In this document: piece after piece, positions 28,025 through 40,413 of the stretch
Layout: the number at the start of each line of letters is the position of its first letter
How positions within the stretch are numbered: position 1 is the first letter of the stretch
Source: Microbacterium paraoxydans
Lineage (GTDB): Bacteria > Actinomycetota > Actinomycetes > Actinomycetales > Microbacteriaceae
Assembly: GCF_018224615.1 (NCBI RefSeq)
Contig: NZ_JAGTUK010000002.1
Location: 682,001-746,000 of the forward strand
DNA length: 64,000 nt
Reading direction: 5' to 3'
Translations under genes and position numbers: made by a program
Notes under the pieces: generated by a model
What the model was told of the DNA's origin: nothing
Database searches by the model: none
The model's input: only the letters and a program-made list of their open reading frames with translations

Positions 28025-28030
28025 AGCGTA
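28025..28030 (-). promoter_or_regulatory. -10 box of a probable leaderless promoter for aspC
   Basis: TACGCT on the minus strand lies seven bases before the GTG start at 28017. Confidence 0.45.
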
Positions 28031-28041
28031 CTCGGGTCGCT

Positions 28042-28067
28042 GCGGGCCCCGACATGTCGGGGCCCGC
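28042..28067. terminator. 26-bp perfect palindrome between ald and aspC
   Basis: The centre is CGACATGTCG with GC-rich arms. It can form an 11-bp hairpin that would end ald transcripts before aspC. It is also symmetrical enough to be a protein-binding site. Confidence 0.6.
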
Positions 28068-28098
28068 CAAGATCCGCGGTTCTTTCGGGTCGGGAAGG

Positions 28099-29190
<1,092 letters not shown>

Positions 29191-29293
29191 CGATCCTCCT
29201 GGTCTCGGGGTGCGTGGGCGCAGACAACAATCGCAGAAACGTCGAGCAAAGGACAGATTCCGTGAAGAGAATTCGGTGCGTCCGTCGATCCTG

Positions 29294-29299
29294 AATAAT
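29294..29299 (+). promoter_or_regulatory. -10 box for the Lrp/AsnC gene
   Basis: AATAAT lies seven bases before ATG 29307, which suggests a leaderless message. Confidence 0.45.
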
Positions 29300-29306
29300 G
29301 CTTCGT

Positions 29307-29816
29307 ATGGCCGCCACCTCCTCCGCCTCCGAGCCGAACAGCGTTCGGGCTCCCGCGCTCGACCAGACCGACGCCCGCATCGTGCGACTGCTCACCGCCG
29401 ACGGCCGCATGACGAACGCCGAGCTCGCGAGCCGGCTCGGCGTCGCGCCGTCCACCGCTCACGCCCGGCTGCGCGCCCTCATCGAGCGCGGCGTGATCAC
29501 GGGCTTCCACGCCAGCGTCGACGAGCGGCAGCTGGGTGCCGGGCTCCAGGCGATCATCGGCGTGAGCCTGCGCCCGAGCGCCCGGCGCGAGAGCATCGTC
29601 GAGTTCGCCGACCGCGTGCGCGCGCTGCCCCAGGTGATCCAGGTGTTCTTCCTCGGTGGCGACGACGACTTCCTCCTGCACATCGCCGTCGCGGACTCCT
29701 CCGAGATGCGCGAGTTCGTGCTGGAGCACCTGTCAGCGCAGAGCAGCGTGGCCTCGACCCGCACGAGCATCGTGTTCGACTACCACCGCAACTCCGTGGC
29801 CGCCCCGTTCCACTAG
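29307..29816 (+). CDS. Lrp/AsnC-family regulator, probably controlling ald
   Basis: A 169-residue protein. The N-terminal helix-turn-helix begins [28 protein letters not shown] (about residues 17-44) and is followed by a RAM ligand-binding domain with [19 protein letters not shown] near residue 120. In mycobacteria the similar AldR controls ald in response to alanine. ATG 29307 was chosen because it fits the -10 spacing; ATG 29298 would lie inside the -10 region. Confidence 0.88.
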   Translation: MAATSSASEPNSVRAPALDQTDARIVRLLTADGRMTNAELASRLGVAPSTAHARLRALIERGVITGFHASVDERQLGAGLQAIIGVSLRPSARRESIVEFADRVRALPQVIQVFFLGGDDDFLLHIAVADSSEMREFVLEHLSAQSSVASTRTSIVFDYHRNSVAAPFH

Positions 29817-29820
29817 AACC

Positions 29821-29849
29821 CCGGTCGACCGTGCGTGCGGGTCGGCCGG
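29821..29849. terminator. Terminator between the Lrp/AsnC gene and the convergent gene
   Basis: A 10-bp stem (29821-29830 with 29840-29849, one T-G pair) between convergent stops. Confidence 0.6.
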
Positions 29850-29850
29850 C

Positions 29851-30285
29851 TCAGGTCTCGAACGATGACGGCACCGCGCAGTAGTCCGCGAAGCGGCGGG
29901 TGGGCCGCGCGGGATCGGTCACGTCGACCAGCGCATTCGCCGCGGTGTGCGGAGGCTCCTCACCGGCGAGCTGCCAGAGCACGTAGTTCCACAGGCCGCG
30001 GGCGGTCGGCGACACCAGGGCCGCGGGACCGGAGACGAGCAGGATCGTGCCGTCGGCGCTGCCGGTGCGGAACGGGGCGACGATGAGGGCGCGCAGCGCG
30101 GTCTCGTCCACGTCGCCGAGGTGCACGCGTTCGACGGTCTGATCGGCGGCGGTCAGGGCTGCGGCGAGGCCGTCGGCGGCGACGCGCGACCGATCGGCAT
30201 CGGCCCCCGCGACCGCGAGCAGTCTCCGCCCGCGCGGGTAGAGGTGCAGGAACTCCTCGGCGATGCCGTGCCACACGTCGCTCAT
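29851..30285 (-). CDS. Conserved hypothetical protein, degenerate P-loop kinase-like
   Basis: A 144-residue protein. The layout RRLLAVAGADADRSRVAADGLAAAL resembles the start of uridine-kinase-like proteins, where GxxGxGKT would stand, but the Walker A glycines and lysine are missing. No other motif was recognised. It lies downstream of aceB on the same strand, separated by a hairpin. It could be a nucleotide kinase relative that lost catalysis; this is inference from a short stretch. Confidence 0.6.
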   Translation of the reverse strand: MSDVWHGIAEEFLHLYPRGRRLLAVAGADADRSRVAADGLAAALTAADQTVERVHLGDVDETALRALIVAPFRTGSADGTILLVSGPAALVSPTARGLWNYVLWQLAGEEPPHTAANALVDVTDPARPTRRFADYCAVPSSFET

Positions 30286-30332
30286 GGCTCCAGGCTACGC
30301 CCGCGCCGGACGGTCGGGGCCGCCCGGGCGCA

Positions 30333-30366
30333 CGGATGCCGCGGGCCCGGGGACCCGCGGCATCCG
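30333..30366 (-). terminator. Terminator of aceB
   Basis: A perfect 13-bp stem (30333-30345 with 30354-30366) seven bases past the aceB stop. Confidence 0.8.
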
Positions 30367-30372
30367 GTGTGC

Positions 30373-32028
<1,656 letters not shown>

Positions 32029-32053
32029 GATCGTGAATCCTTTGCGAGTGTGG

Positions 32054-32130
32054 TCCTTCGTCTCGTCGCTGCGCTCCTCGCTCAGGAACGGGGGGCTCCG
32101 GTCCCTGAGCGAGCGGAGCGAGACGGAGGG
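32054..32130. repeat. REP-like imperfect inverted repeat between aceA and aceB
   Basis: The arms TCGCTGCGCTCCTCGCTCAGG and CCTGAGCGAGCGGAGCGAGA are nearly complementary around a 16-base centre. A CCTGAGCGAG segment recurs before rplK at 61617. Such CTGAGCGAGCG-AGCGAG elements look like dispersed intergenic repeats, and here one may stabilise or attenuate the aceA-aceB message. Confidence 0.5.
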
Positions 32131-32135
32131 TCGGG

Positions 32136-33461
<1,326 letters not shown>

Positions 33462-33555
33462 GGTGTCTCCTCGGATGGACCGGCGTCGGTGCCGGTGGCG
33501 TGTGTCCACTCTGAGTGAAGTTCCGCGGCTTCCCCGACCGAATCGGAGGAGAAGT

Positions 33556-33585
33556 TTGCACGAATTTCTGTTTTCGTGACAGAAT
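33556..33585 (+). promoter_or_regulatory. Promoter of the RamB-like gene with an internal inverted repeat
   Basis: TTGCAC (33556-33561), an 18-base spacer and CAGAAT (33580-33585), seven bases before ATG 33593. Inside the spacer CACGAA (33559-33564) and TTCGTG (33573-33578) form an inverted repeat. The adjoining AGTTTGCA resembles the TTTGCA core of RamB sites as I remember it. This fits autoregulation and shared control of aceA. Confidence 0.5.
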
Positions 33586-33592
33586 CCCGGCC

Positions 33593-35044
33593 ATGACGAG
33601 CACCGACGCCGCAGAAGACACCGACGCCCTCACCGTCGGACGGCGCATCCGCCAGCTGCGCACCGCGCGGGGCATGACGCTGGAGGAGCTCGCCGCCGCG
33701 GTCGAGCGGGCGCCGAGTCAGCTGTCGATGATCGAGACGGGCAAGCGCGAACCCAAGCTCACCCAGTTGCAGGCCATCGCCCGTGCCCTCGGCGTCACGA
33801 TCGACGCGCTGCTGGCGGGAGAGCCCCTCGACGAGCGCAGCGCCATGGAGGTGGCGCTGGAGCGGGCCATGAAGGGGCAGACCTTCCAGGCGCTCGGCAT
33901 CGAGCCGTTCCGCATCGCCAAGAGCGTGCCGACCGACGCCCTCAAGGCCCTGCTCGCACTGCACGCCGAGATCGACCGGCTGAAAGACGAGCGCGCCGCC
34001 ACCCCGGAGGAGGCGCGACGAGCGAACGTCGAGCTGCGGCACCTGATGCGACGGCAGGACAACCACTTCGCCGACCTGGAGGCCAAGGCGTCGGAGATCC
34101 TCGCCGCCGTCGGCCACCCGGGCGGACCGCTCACGCAGCGCACGGCCTCGGAGATCGCGGCCTACCTCGGCTTCACGCTGCACTACGCGCCCGACCTGCC
34201 GCAGACCACCCGCAGCGTGGCCGACCTCGCGAACGGGCGGCTGTACCTGTCGAGCAGCGTCCCGGCGAAGGGCGACGCGCGCACGGCGGTGCTGCAGGCG
34301 CTGTCGAGCCGCATCCTCGGTCACGCCGAGCCGCGCAGTTACGCGGAGTTCCTGCGGCAGCGCGTCGAGACCAACTACCTCACCGGCGCGCTGCTCATCC
34401 CGGAGGCGCACGTCGTTCCCGCGCTGCAGGACGCGAAGCTGCGACGCGCGATCTCCATCGAGGACCTCCGCGACGCGTACTCCGTGTCGTACGAGACGGC
34501 CGCGCACCGCTTCACCAACCTGGCCACGCGGCACCTCGACATCCCCGTGCACTTCCTCAAGGTGCACGAGTCGGGCACCATCACGAAGGCGTATGAGAAC
34601 GACGACGTGAACTTCCCGACCGACCGGCTCGGAGCGATCGAGGGGCAGATGTGCTGCCGCCGCTGGACCTCCCGCGTGGTGTTCGACGAGGACGACCGCT
34701 TCAACCCGTACTACCAATACACCGACACGGGCAACGGCACCTACTGGTGCACGGCCAGAGTCGAGGCGTCGAGCGAGGGGCTGCACTCGGTGAGTGTGGG
34801 GGTGCGGTTCGACGACACCAAGTGGTTCGTGGGGCGCGACACCCCGCACCGCGGCGTCTCGAAGCACTCGGTCGAGGTGTGCTGCCGCCGGGCTCCGGCC
34901 GAACTGGAGGAGCGCTGGCGCGCGCACTCGTGGCCGAACGTGAAGACGCCGCGGACGCTGCTGGCGACTCTGCCCACCGGTGCATTCCCCGGCGTGGACA
35001 CCACCGACGTCTACGAGTTCCTGGAGGCGCACGCTCCCGCCTGA
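33593..35044 (+). CDS. ramB: RamB-like short-chain fatty acyl regulator (ScfR family)
   Basis: A 483-residue protein. An XRE-type helix-turn-helix occupies residues 17-75 ([30 protein letters not shown]). A middle IrrE/ImmA-like region follows, then the C-terminal DUF2083 domain with Cys-containing blocks CCRRW and EVCCRR. This architecture defines RamB/PrpC-type regulators that sense acyl-CoA and control aceA, aceB and acetate or propionate genes. Divergence from aceA supports the call. Confidence 0.9.
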   Translation: MTSTDAAEDTDALTVGRRIRQLRTARGMTLEELAAAVERAPSQLSMIETGKREPKLTQLQAIARALGVTIDALLAGEPLDERSAMEVALERAMKGQTFQALGIEPFRIAKSVPTDALKALLALHAEIDRLKDERAATPEEARRANVELRHLMRRQDNHFADLEAKASEILAAVGHPGGPLTQRTASEIAAYLGFTLHYAPDLPQTTRSVADLANGRLYLSSSVPAKGDARTAVLQALSSRILGHAEPRSYAEFLRQRVETNYLTGALLIPEAHVVPALQDAKLRRAISIEDLRDAYSVSYETAAHRFTNLATRHLDIPVHFLKVHESGTITKAYENDDVNFPTDRLGAIEGQMCCRRWTSRVVFDEDDRFNPYYQYTDTGNGTYWCTARVEASSEGLHSVSVGVRFDDTKWFVGRDTPHRGVSKHSVEVCCRRAPAELEERWRAHSWPNVKTPRTLLATLPTGAFPGVDTTDVYEFLEAHAPA

Positions 35045-35216
35045 TCCGCGCCCGCTGTACTCGTCGGGTCGGGGTGTGCTTCCCCGGCCGGGTTCCCCTG
35101 CGCGGGCTCGACGACGGCTGGCGGCCGGCCTGGCCGCTCCGCACGACCCCGCGCCTGGACTGAGCCGACGTCTGTCCTCGCGCCCCGTACCGAGGGGCCG
35201 GAGGCGCGCGCCTTAG

Positions 35217-35244
35217 TTTGATCTTGCTTAGTCAAGATTGACTA
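35217..35244 (+). promoter_or_regulatory. Promoter and palindromic operator of the riboflavin transporter-rcaE-rcaD operon
   Basis: TTTGAT (35217-35222, -10-like) is followed six bases later by TAGTCAAGATTGACTA (35229-35244), a perfect 7-2-7 palindrome. The same palindrome with the same six-base distance occurs before rcaB at 41148. The operator sits at the expected transcription start, so repression by blocking is likely. Confidence 0.75.
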
Positions 35245-35293
35245 TGTTACTTTCATCGAGCCATCAATGACGAACGGCCGAGAAGGGACCCTC

Positions 35294-36397
35294 ATGGCTA
35301 CTTCCTCTGCGGAAACCCGATTCCGCATCACTGCCACCCTGACGTGCGTTCTCGCCGCCACGCTGACGCTCGGGGCATGCTCCGCGCAGACGCCGGGCGG
35401 CGATACCGCCCCCACCAGTGCAGACGGATCCGACGCCTGCCAGCGGAACCAGGATGCCGGCACCATCACCTACATCTCCGGCTACGGGTACTCCGCCAGC
35501 GCCGGTCAGCTCGACGTGTTCCTCGCGAAGGAGCTCGGCTACTTCGACGACCTGTGCCTCGACGTCGAGATCAACGCGTCGGGCGCGAACGGACAGCAGC
35601 TCGTCGCCTCCGGCCAGGCGCAGTTCACCGCGCTCGGCTCGGCATCCGACGTGATGCTTGCGGCCGCGAACAGCAAGAACCTCACCGCCGTCGCCACCTA
35701 CGGCACCACGCCGCCGTTCTCGATCTTCGGCAACGAGAAGCTCGAGGACCTCACCGACCTCGAGGGCGGCTCACTCGGCTACTTCATCAACCTCACGCCC
35801 ATCGCCTCGGCCATGCTCGACGAGGCCGGCGTCGACGTGTCGAAGGTCGAGATGGTGAAGATGACCAACTACGACCCCACCGTGGTCGTGCGCGAGCAGG
35901 TCGACGCGATCGTCGGCTACGCGTCCAACCAGCCCCAGTCGCTCAAGGCGCAGAACCTGCCCTTCAGCGAGTTCCTGCCCTCCGACCTCGGTGTCGAGGG
36001 CACCTACAACGTGATGGAGGTGAACTCGCGCTTCCTCGATGAGCACCGCGAGGTCGCCGCCGACTTCATGCGGGCCACGCTCAAGGCGCTGCAGTTCTGC
36101 CTCGACGAGTCCGACGAGTGCATCGACATGCTCGCCACGCTCGCGGAGGACAACGGCCAGGGGGCCGCGTTCCCGCGCGACCAGCTCGCCCGCACGTGGG
36201 AGGTCGAGTCGGCCTGGGTGCGCGAGAGCGCCGGCGGCAACCCCGGCGTGCAGACCGAGGCCATGTGGGAGCCCGAGTACGAGATCGTGCAGAAGTACGG
36301 CGACGTGAAGAACCTGCCCGCGATCGCCGACATGATGGACCCCGACCTGGTGGCCGACCTGTACGACGGCGACGAGCTCGTCTGGACGGCGAAGTGA
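35294..36397 (+). CDS. ABC transporter substrate-binding lipoprotein, NMT1/THI5-like, probably for riboflavin
   Basis: A 367-residue protein with a lipoprotein signal ending LGAC and a NMT1/THI5-like domain (YGYSASAGQLDVFLAKELGYFDD near residues 60-82; SGQAQFTALGSASDVM near 105). This family includes RibY, the riboflavin-binding protein of RibXY transporters. It heads an operon with an ATPase, a permease and riboflavin-degrading enzymes, which points to riboflavin as ligand. ATG 35294 follows GAAGGGACC. Confidence 0.85.
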   Translation: MATSSAETRFRITATLTCVLAATLTLGACSAQTPGGDTAPTSADGSDACQRNQDAGTITYISGYGYSASAGQLDVFLAKELGYFDDLCLDVEINASGANGQQLVASGQAQFTALGSASDVMLAAANSKNLTAVATYGTTPPFSIFGNEKLEDLTDLEGGSLGYFINLTPIASAMLDEAGVDVSKVEMVKMTNYDPTVVVREQVDAIVGYASNQPQSLKAQNLPFSEFLPSDLGVEGTYNVMEVNSRFLDEHREVAADFMRATLKALQFCLDESDECIDMLATLAEDNGQGAAFPRDQLARTWEVESAWVRESAGGNPGVQTEAMWEPEYEIVQKYGDVKNLPAIADMMDPDLVADLYDGDELVWTAK

Positions 36398-37194
36398 TGG
36401 CCGCGGCCCAGGGCGCCGGCGTCGAGGTGCGCCACGTCTCGAAGTCGTTCGGCGTCGACGGCGCCAGGGTCACCGTGCTCGACGACGTGAGCCTCACGAT
36501 CGGCATGGGCGAGTTCGTGTCGGTGATCGGCCCGAGCGGCTGCGGCAAGTCCACGCTGCTCAAGGTCGTCGCCGGACTCCTCGACGCCGACTCCGGCACC
36601 GTCACGATCGACGGCGAGAGCGTCACGGCGGCCTCGCGCGACAAGAAGATCGGTCTCGTGCCGCAGTCGCCCGCACTGCTGCCGTGGAAGACCGTGCGCG
36701 AGAACGTCGAGCTGCCGGTGCGGATCAACCGCGGAGCGAACGGCGACCGTGCGCTCCGCGACCCCGCCGAGTTGCTGTCGACCTTCGGCCTCGGGCACGC
36801 GCTGAAGAAGTATCCCGGTCAGCTGTCCGGCGGCATGCAGCAGCGCGCCGCGATCGCCAGGGCGTTCGTATTCGACCCGGCGATCATGCTGATGGACGAG
36901 CCGTTCTCCGCCCTCGACGAGATGAACCGCGACCTGCAGCGCATCGCCCTGCTCGACTTCTGGCAGTCCAACCGCAAGGCCGTGATGTTCGTCACGCACT
37001 CGGTGCCGGAGGCGATCATGCTGTCCGACCGCATCGTGGTGATGGCCGCGCACCCCGGGCGCATCGCCGAGGTGATCGACGTGAACCTGCCGCGACCCCG
37101 CACCGAGGCCGCGTACGCGACGGACGAGTTCCGCGACCTGGAGGCAGTCGTGCGCGGTGCGCTGCGCGCGCAGACGGAGAAGGCCCATGTCTGA
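36397..37194 (+). CDS. ABC transporter ATP-binding protein (nitrate/sulfonate/riboflavin-type)
   Basis: A 265-residue ATPase with Walker A GPSGCGKST near residue 45, Q-loop VPQSP, signature LSGGMQQR and Walker B MLMDEPFSALD. It energises the transporter formed with its two neighbours. It starts in the stop of the binding-protein gene (GTGATGG) and overlaps the permease by eight bases. Confidence 0.93.
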   Translation: MAAAQGAGVEVRHVSKSFGVDGARVTVLDDVSLTIGMGEFVSVIGPSGCGKSTLLKVVAGLLDADSGTVTIDGESVTAASRDKKIGLVPQSPALLPWKTVRENVELPVRINRGANGDRALRDPAELLSTFGLGHALKKYPGQLSGGMQQRAAIARAFVFDPAIMLMDEPFSALDEMNRDLQRIALLDFWQSNRKAVMFVTHSVPEAIMLSDRIVVMAAHPGRIAEVIDVNLPRPRTEAAYATDEFRDLEAVVRGALRAQTEKAHV

Positions 37195-38035
37195 GCTGAC
37201 CATGAGAGACACCACCGCCACCCTCGCGACCGCACGGCTGCGCGACGCCCCGCGCCGGGGACTGCCGCCGTGGCTGCGCTGGGGCGCCTGGCTCCCCACG
37301 CTCGTGACGTTCGTGATCGCCGCGCTGCTGTGGCAGGTCGTGGCGTGGACGAACCCCTACGTGCTGCCGACCCTGGAAGCGATCGGCGGCAGCCTGGTCG
37401 ACGACGCGGGCATGTACTGGTCGAACTTCCTGGTGACCCTGCTGGAGGTGGTCGTCGGCGCCTCGGCGGGCATCCTCGCCGGATTCCTGCTCGCGGTGGT
37501 GATGGCCGAGTTCCAGATCATCGAACGGGCCGTGATGCCGCTCGTGATCATCGTGATGGTCACCCCGATCGTCGCGATCGCCCCCGCCCTCGTCGTGGCG
37601 TTCGGCTTCGGCATGGTGCCCAAGTTCATCGTGACCGGACTCGTGGTGTTCTTCCCGATGCTGGTGAACTCGCTCGCCGGGCTCCGCGACGTCGACCAGA
37701 AGGCGCTCGACGTGTTCACCACCCTGCACGCCTCGCGGTGGGAGATCTTCCGCGAGCTGCGCTTCCCCGGCAGCATGCCCTACGTGTTCGCGGGGCTGCG
37801 CATCGCCCTCCCGCTCGCCGTGGTCGGCGCCGCGGTCGCCGAGTTCGTCGCCGCGGGCCAGCAGGCCGGTCTCGGCTCGCTCGTCACCACCTCCGCCGCC
37901 CAGGCGAACCTGCCCGTCACCTGGGCCAGCATCGCCCTGCTCTGCCTGCTCGGCGTGCTGCTGATCGTGCTCCTCGCGGTCGTGCGCAAGCGCGTCCTGT
38001 GGTGGAGCGACGGCGAGGTCACCGCGAAGGGCTGA
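37187..38035 (+). CDS. ABC transporter permease (nitrate/sulfonate/riboflavin-type)
   Basis: A 282-residue membrane protein with six membrane segments and the EAA-type loop ALDVFTTLHASRWEIFRELRFP near residues 175-196 that contacts the ATPase. ATG 37187 is internal to the ATPase 3' end. A GC-rich hairpin (38050-38077) separates it from rcaE. Confidence 0.9.
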   Translation: MSELTMRDTTATLATARLRDAPRRGLPPWLRWGAWLPTLVTFVIAALLWQVVAWTNPYVLPTLEAIGGSLVDDAGMYWSNFLVTLLEVVVGASAGILAGFLLAVVMAEFQIIERAVMPLVIIVMVTPIVAIAPALVVAFGFGMVPKFIVTGLVVFFPMLVNSLAGLRDVDQKALDVFTTLHASRWEIFRELRFPGSMPYVFAGLRIALPLAVVGAAVAEFVAAGQQAGLGSLVTTSAAQANLPVTWASIALLCLLGVLLIVLLAVVRKRVLWWSDGEVTAKG

Positions 38036-38049
38036 CCAGACCCCACCCG

Positions 38050-38077
38050 CCCCGGGGGCGCGCCCCCGCCCCCGGGG
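38050..38077 (+). other. Intercistronic GC-rich hairpin between the permease and rcaE
   Basis: CCCCGGGGGCG (38050-38060) pairs exactly with 38067-38077. It lies inside a 105-base gap, ahead of a good ribosome site (AAGGAAGG) for rcaE. It may set different levels of transporter and enzyme. Confidence 0.5.
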
Positions 38078-38140
38078 TTCCCCCGGCGTGCCCGGAATCC
38101 CCGACGAAGACACCACCCACCCCCAAGGAAGGCACCCGCC

Positions 38141-39517
38141 ATGACCGATCACCCCGTGAAGCAGCTGCGCCTCGGCCTCTTCGAGAACGCCCAGGCGAAC
38201 GACTCCGGCACCGCGACCTGGCGCCACCCCGACAACGGGCGGTACCTGTTCGACCGGCTGGACTACTGGCGCGATACCGCGCTGCTGGCGGAGGACGCGG
38301 GCTTCGACTTCCTGTTCCTCGCCGACGCGTGGGGCTGGGCCGACGTCGCCGGTGAGCGACCGGACATCTGCTCCATCGAGGGCCTCGACCTGCCGCGCCT
38401 CGACCCGGCCGTCATCCTCGCCGCGCTCATCCCGCAGACCACGCGCCTGGGCCTCGTCGCCACCGGCTCCACGCTGCTGGAGCCGCCGTACGCGTTCGCG
38501 CGGCGCATGGCCAGCCTCGACATCCTCTCGGGCGGCCGCATCGGATGGAACGTGGTCACCACGGGCACCGCCGACACCGCCGTGCAGGGATTCGGCGTGC
38601 CGATGGTCGGCCACGACGAGCGCTACCTCATGGCCGACGACTTCATGCAGGTCGTCTACAAGCTGTGGGAGGAGGCGTGGGAGGAAGGGGCGCTCGAGCG
38701 CGACAAGTCCGGGCGCTTCGCGGACCCGGCCAAGGTGCACCGCATCGCGCACGACGGCCCGTACTTCCGCTCGCACGGCTACGGCAACACACAGCGCTCG
38801 CCGCAGGGCACTCCCGTGCTGTTCCAGGCGGGCGCGTCTCCCGCCGGGCGCGAGTTCGGGGGCAAGCACGGCGAGGCCATCTTCGTCGGCAGCGGCTCGG
38901 TGGAGCAGCTGCGCGGGCACTCGTCCGCCATCCGCGAGGAGGCCGTCAAGAACGGCCGCGGGTCGCACGAGGTCAAGATCATGTCGGCGTTCGCGGCCGT
39001 CGTCGGCAGCACGGAGGAGGAGGCCAGGCGCACGTATGCCGAGGTCGCCGAGGCGCAGAACCCCGAGGTCACGGTCGCGTCGTACGCCTGGTTCACCGGG
39101 CTCGACCTGTCGTCGTACGACCCGAGCACGCCCATGTCGGAGCTGAGCACGGAGCTGTCGCAGACGCAGGTCGCGCGCTTCGCGGACAAGACCGTGGGCG
39201 ACGTGCTGGGCGACTGGCACGCGCACGGTGTCGGCGCCCGCCCCATCGTCGGCACCCCGGAGCAGGTGGCCGACCGGATGATTGCGCTCGCCGACGGCGC
39301 CGACCTGGACGGCTTCCTGTTCGCGCCGGTGATCCCGCCCGCCTCCACCGCCGACTTCATCGAGCACGTGCTGCCGATCCTGCGCGAGCGCGGTGCCATC
39401 GCGGAGCCGTCGTCCGAGCCGCAGTCGCTGCGCGAACGGCTCATGGGCACCCCCACGCCCGCGCTCGCCGACTCGCACATCGGCTCGACGTTCCGCCGGA
39501 CGATGGCGCGTGTCTGA
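38141..39517 (+). CDS. rcaE: Flavin-dependent riboflavin lyase/hydrolase (RcaE-type), NtaA/SnaA/DszA monooxygenase family
   Basis: A 458-residue luciferase-like flavoprotein. GRIGWNVVTTGTADTAVQGFG near residues 130-150 and GTPVLFQAGASPAGREFG near 222-240 mark the NtaA/SnaA/DszA/SoxA branch. In Microbacterium maritypicum the enzyme RcaE splits riboflavin into lumichrome and ribose using reduced flavin. Assignment rests on family plus the full set of companions: ribokinase, flavin reductase, riboflavin kinase and transporter. It overlaps rcaD by eight bases. Confidence 0.83.
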   Translation: MTDHPVKQLRLGLFENAQANDSGTATWRHPDNGRYLFDRLDYWRDTALLAEDAGFDFLFLADAWGWADVAGERPDICSIEGLDLPRLDPAVILAALIPQTTRLGLVATGSTLLEPPYAFARRMASLDILSGGRIGWNVVTTGTADTAVQGFGVPMVGHDERYLMADDFMQVVYKLWEEAWEEGALERDKSGRFADPAKVHRIAHDGPYFRSHGYGNTQRSPQGTPVLFQAGASPAGREFGGKHGEAIFVGSGSVEQLRGHSSAIREEAVKNGRGSHEVKIMSAFAAVVGSTEEEARRTYAEVAEAQNPEVTVASYAWFTGLDLSSYDPSTPMSELSTELSQTQVARFADKTVGDVLGDWHAHGVGARPIVGTPEQVADRMIALADGADLDGFLFAPVIPPASTADFIEHVLPILRERGAIAEPSSEPQSLRERLMGTPTPALADSHIGSTFRRTMARV

Positions 39518-40394
39518 CGGTCTCTCCGGCGTCGCCGTCGTGGGGAGCGCGAACCTCGATCTCGTGGTCGAGGTGCCGCGCCCCCCGCGCATCGGCGAGA
39601 CGCTCCTGGGCCGCGCGGGCGGACGGTTCGCCGGTGGCAAGGGACTGAACCAGGCCGTCGCCGCGGCCCGGAGCGGCGCGGCGACCCGGTTCGTCGGCGT
39701 GGTCGGTGTGGACGACGGGGCCGCGCTGCTGGAGCGCACGCTTGCGGACGCCGGGGTCGCGACCGCGCTGCGCCGCACGGCGACCGCGCCGACCGGGGTG
39801 GCCCACGTGCTCGCCCTCGAGGGCGGCGACAACAGCATCGTGGTGGCGGCCGGCGCGAACGGTGAGCTCACCGAGCGGGATGCGGTGCACGGTGTTGCGG
39901 GAGCCGCGGTCGTGCTCGCGCAGCTGGAGGTGCCGTACGCCAGCGTCTCCGCGGCCGTGCGGGCGGGCCGCGAGGCCGGTGCGGTGACCGTGGTGAACGC
40001 GGCGCCCGCCAGCCCGGCGGTGCTCGGTCTGCTCGACGCGGTGGACGTGCTGGTGGTGAACGAGACCGAGTGCGCGGAGCTCGGCGGCGTCGAGCGGTTG
40101 CACTCCGTCGGCGCGCGGTCGGTCGTGCGCACGCGCGGCGCCGGGGGAGTGGAGCTGCACCGCGCGGGAGCGGCGCCCGTGTCGGTGGCGGCGTTCCGGA
40201 TCGAGCCGGTCGACACGACGGGGGCGGGCGACGCCTTCTGCGGCGCGCTGGCCGCGGCGCTCTCCGAGGGCGCGGAGCTGGAGGGCGCGCTCGTGCGGGC
40301 GTGTGCTGCCGGGGCGATCGTGGCGCAGCACCGCGGGGCGACCACCGAGGCGCTGTCGCCGTCGTCCCTCGCGGAACTCGTGGCCACGCGCTGA
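39510..40394 (+). CDS. rcaD: Ribokinase (RcaD-type, PfkB family)
   Basis: A 294-residue PfkB-fold sugar kinase. The N-terminal motif GGRFAGGKGLNQAVAAARSG fits ribokinases, and DTTGAGDAF near residue 240 carries the catalytic Asp. Converting the ribose freed by rcaE into ribose 5-phosphate would link riboflavin breakdown to pentose phosphates. The start is GTG 39510 inside the rcaE end. Confidence 0.85.
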   Translation: MSDGLSGVAVVGSANLDLVVEVPRPPRIGETLLGRAGGRFAGGKGLNQAVAAARSGAATRFVGVVGVDDGAALLERTLADAGVATALRRTATAPTGVAHVLALEGGDNSIVVAAGANGELTERDAVHGVAGAAVVLAQLEVPYASVSAAVRAGREAGAVTVVNAAPASPAVLGLLDAVDVLVVNETECAELGGVERLHSVGARSVVRTRGAGGVELHRAGAAPVSVAAFRIEPVDTTGAGDAFCGALAAALSEGAELEGALVRACAAGAIVAQHRGATTEALSPSSLAELVATR

Positions 40395-40413
40395 CGCCGG
40401 TGGTCGGCGCGGG

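Noticed and set aside
28042..28067. The 26-bp palindrome considered mainly as an operator
   Set aside because: Its GC content and place just after the ald stop make a terminator hairpin more likely; the operator role is kept only as a possibility.
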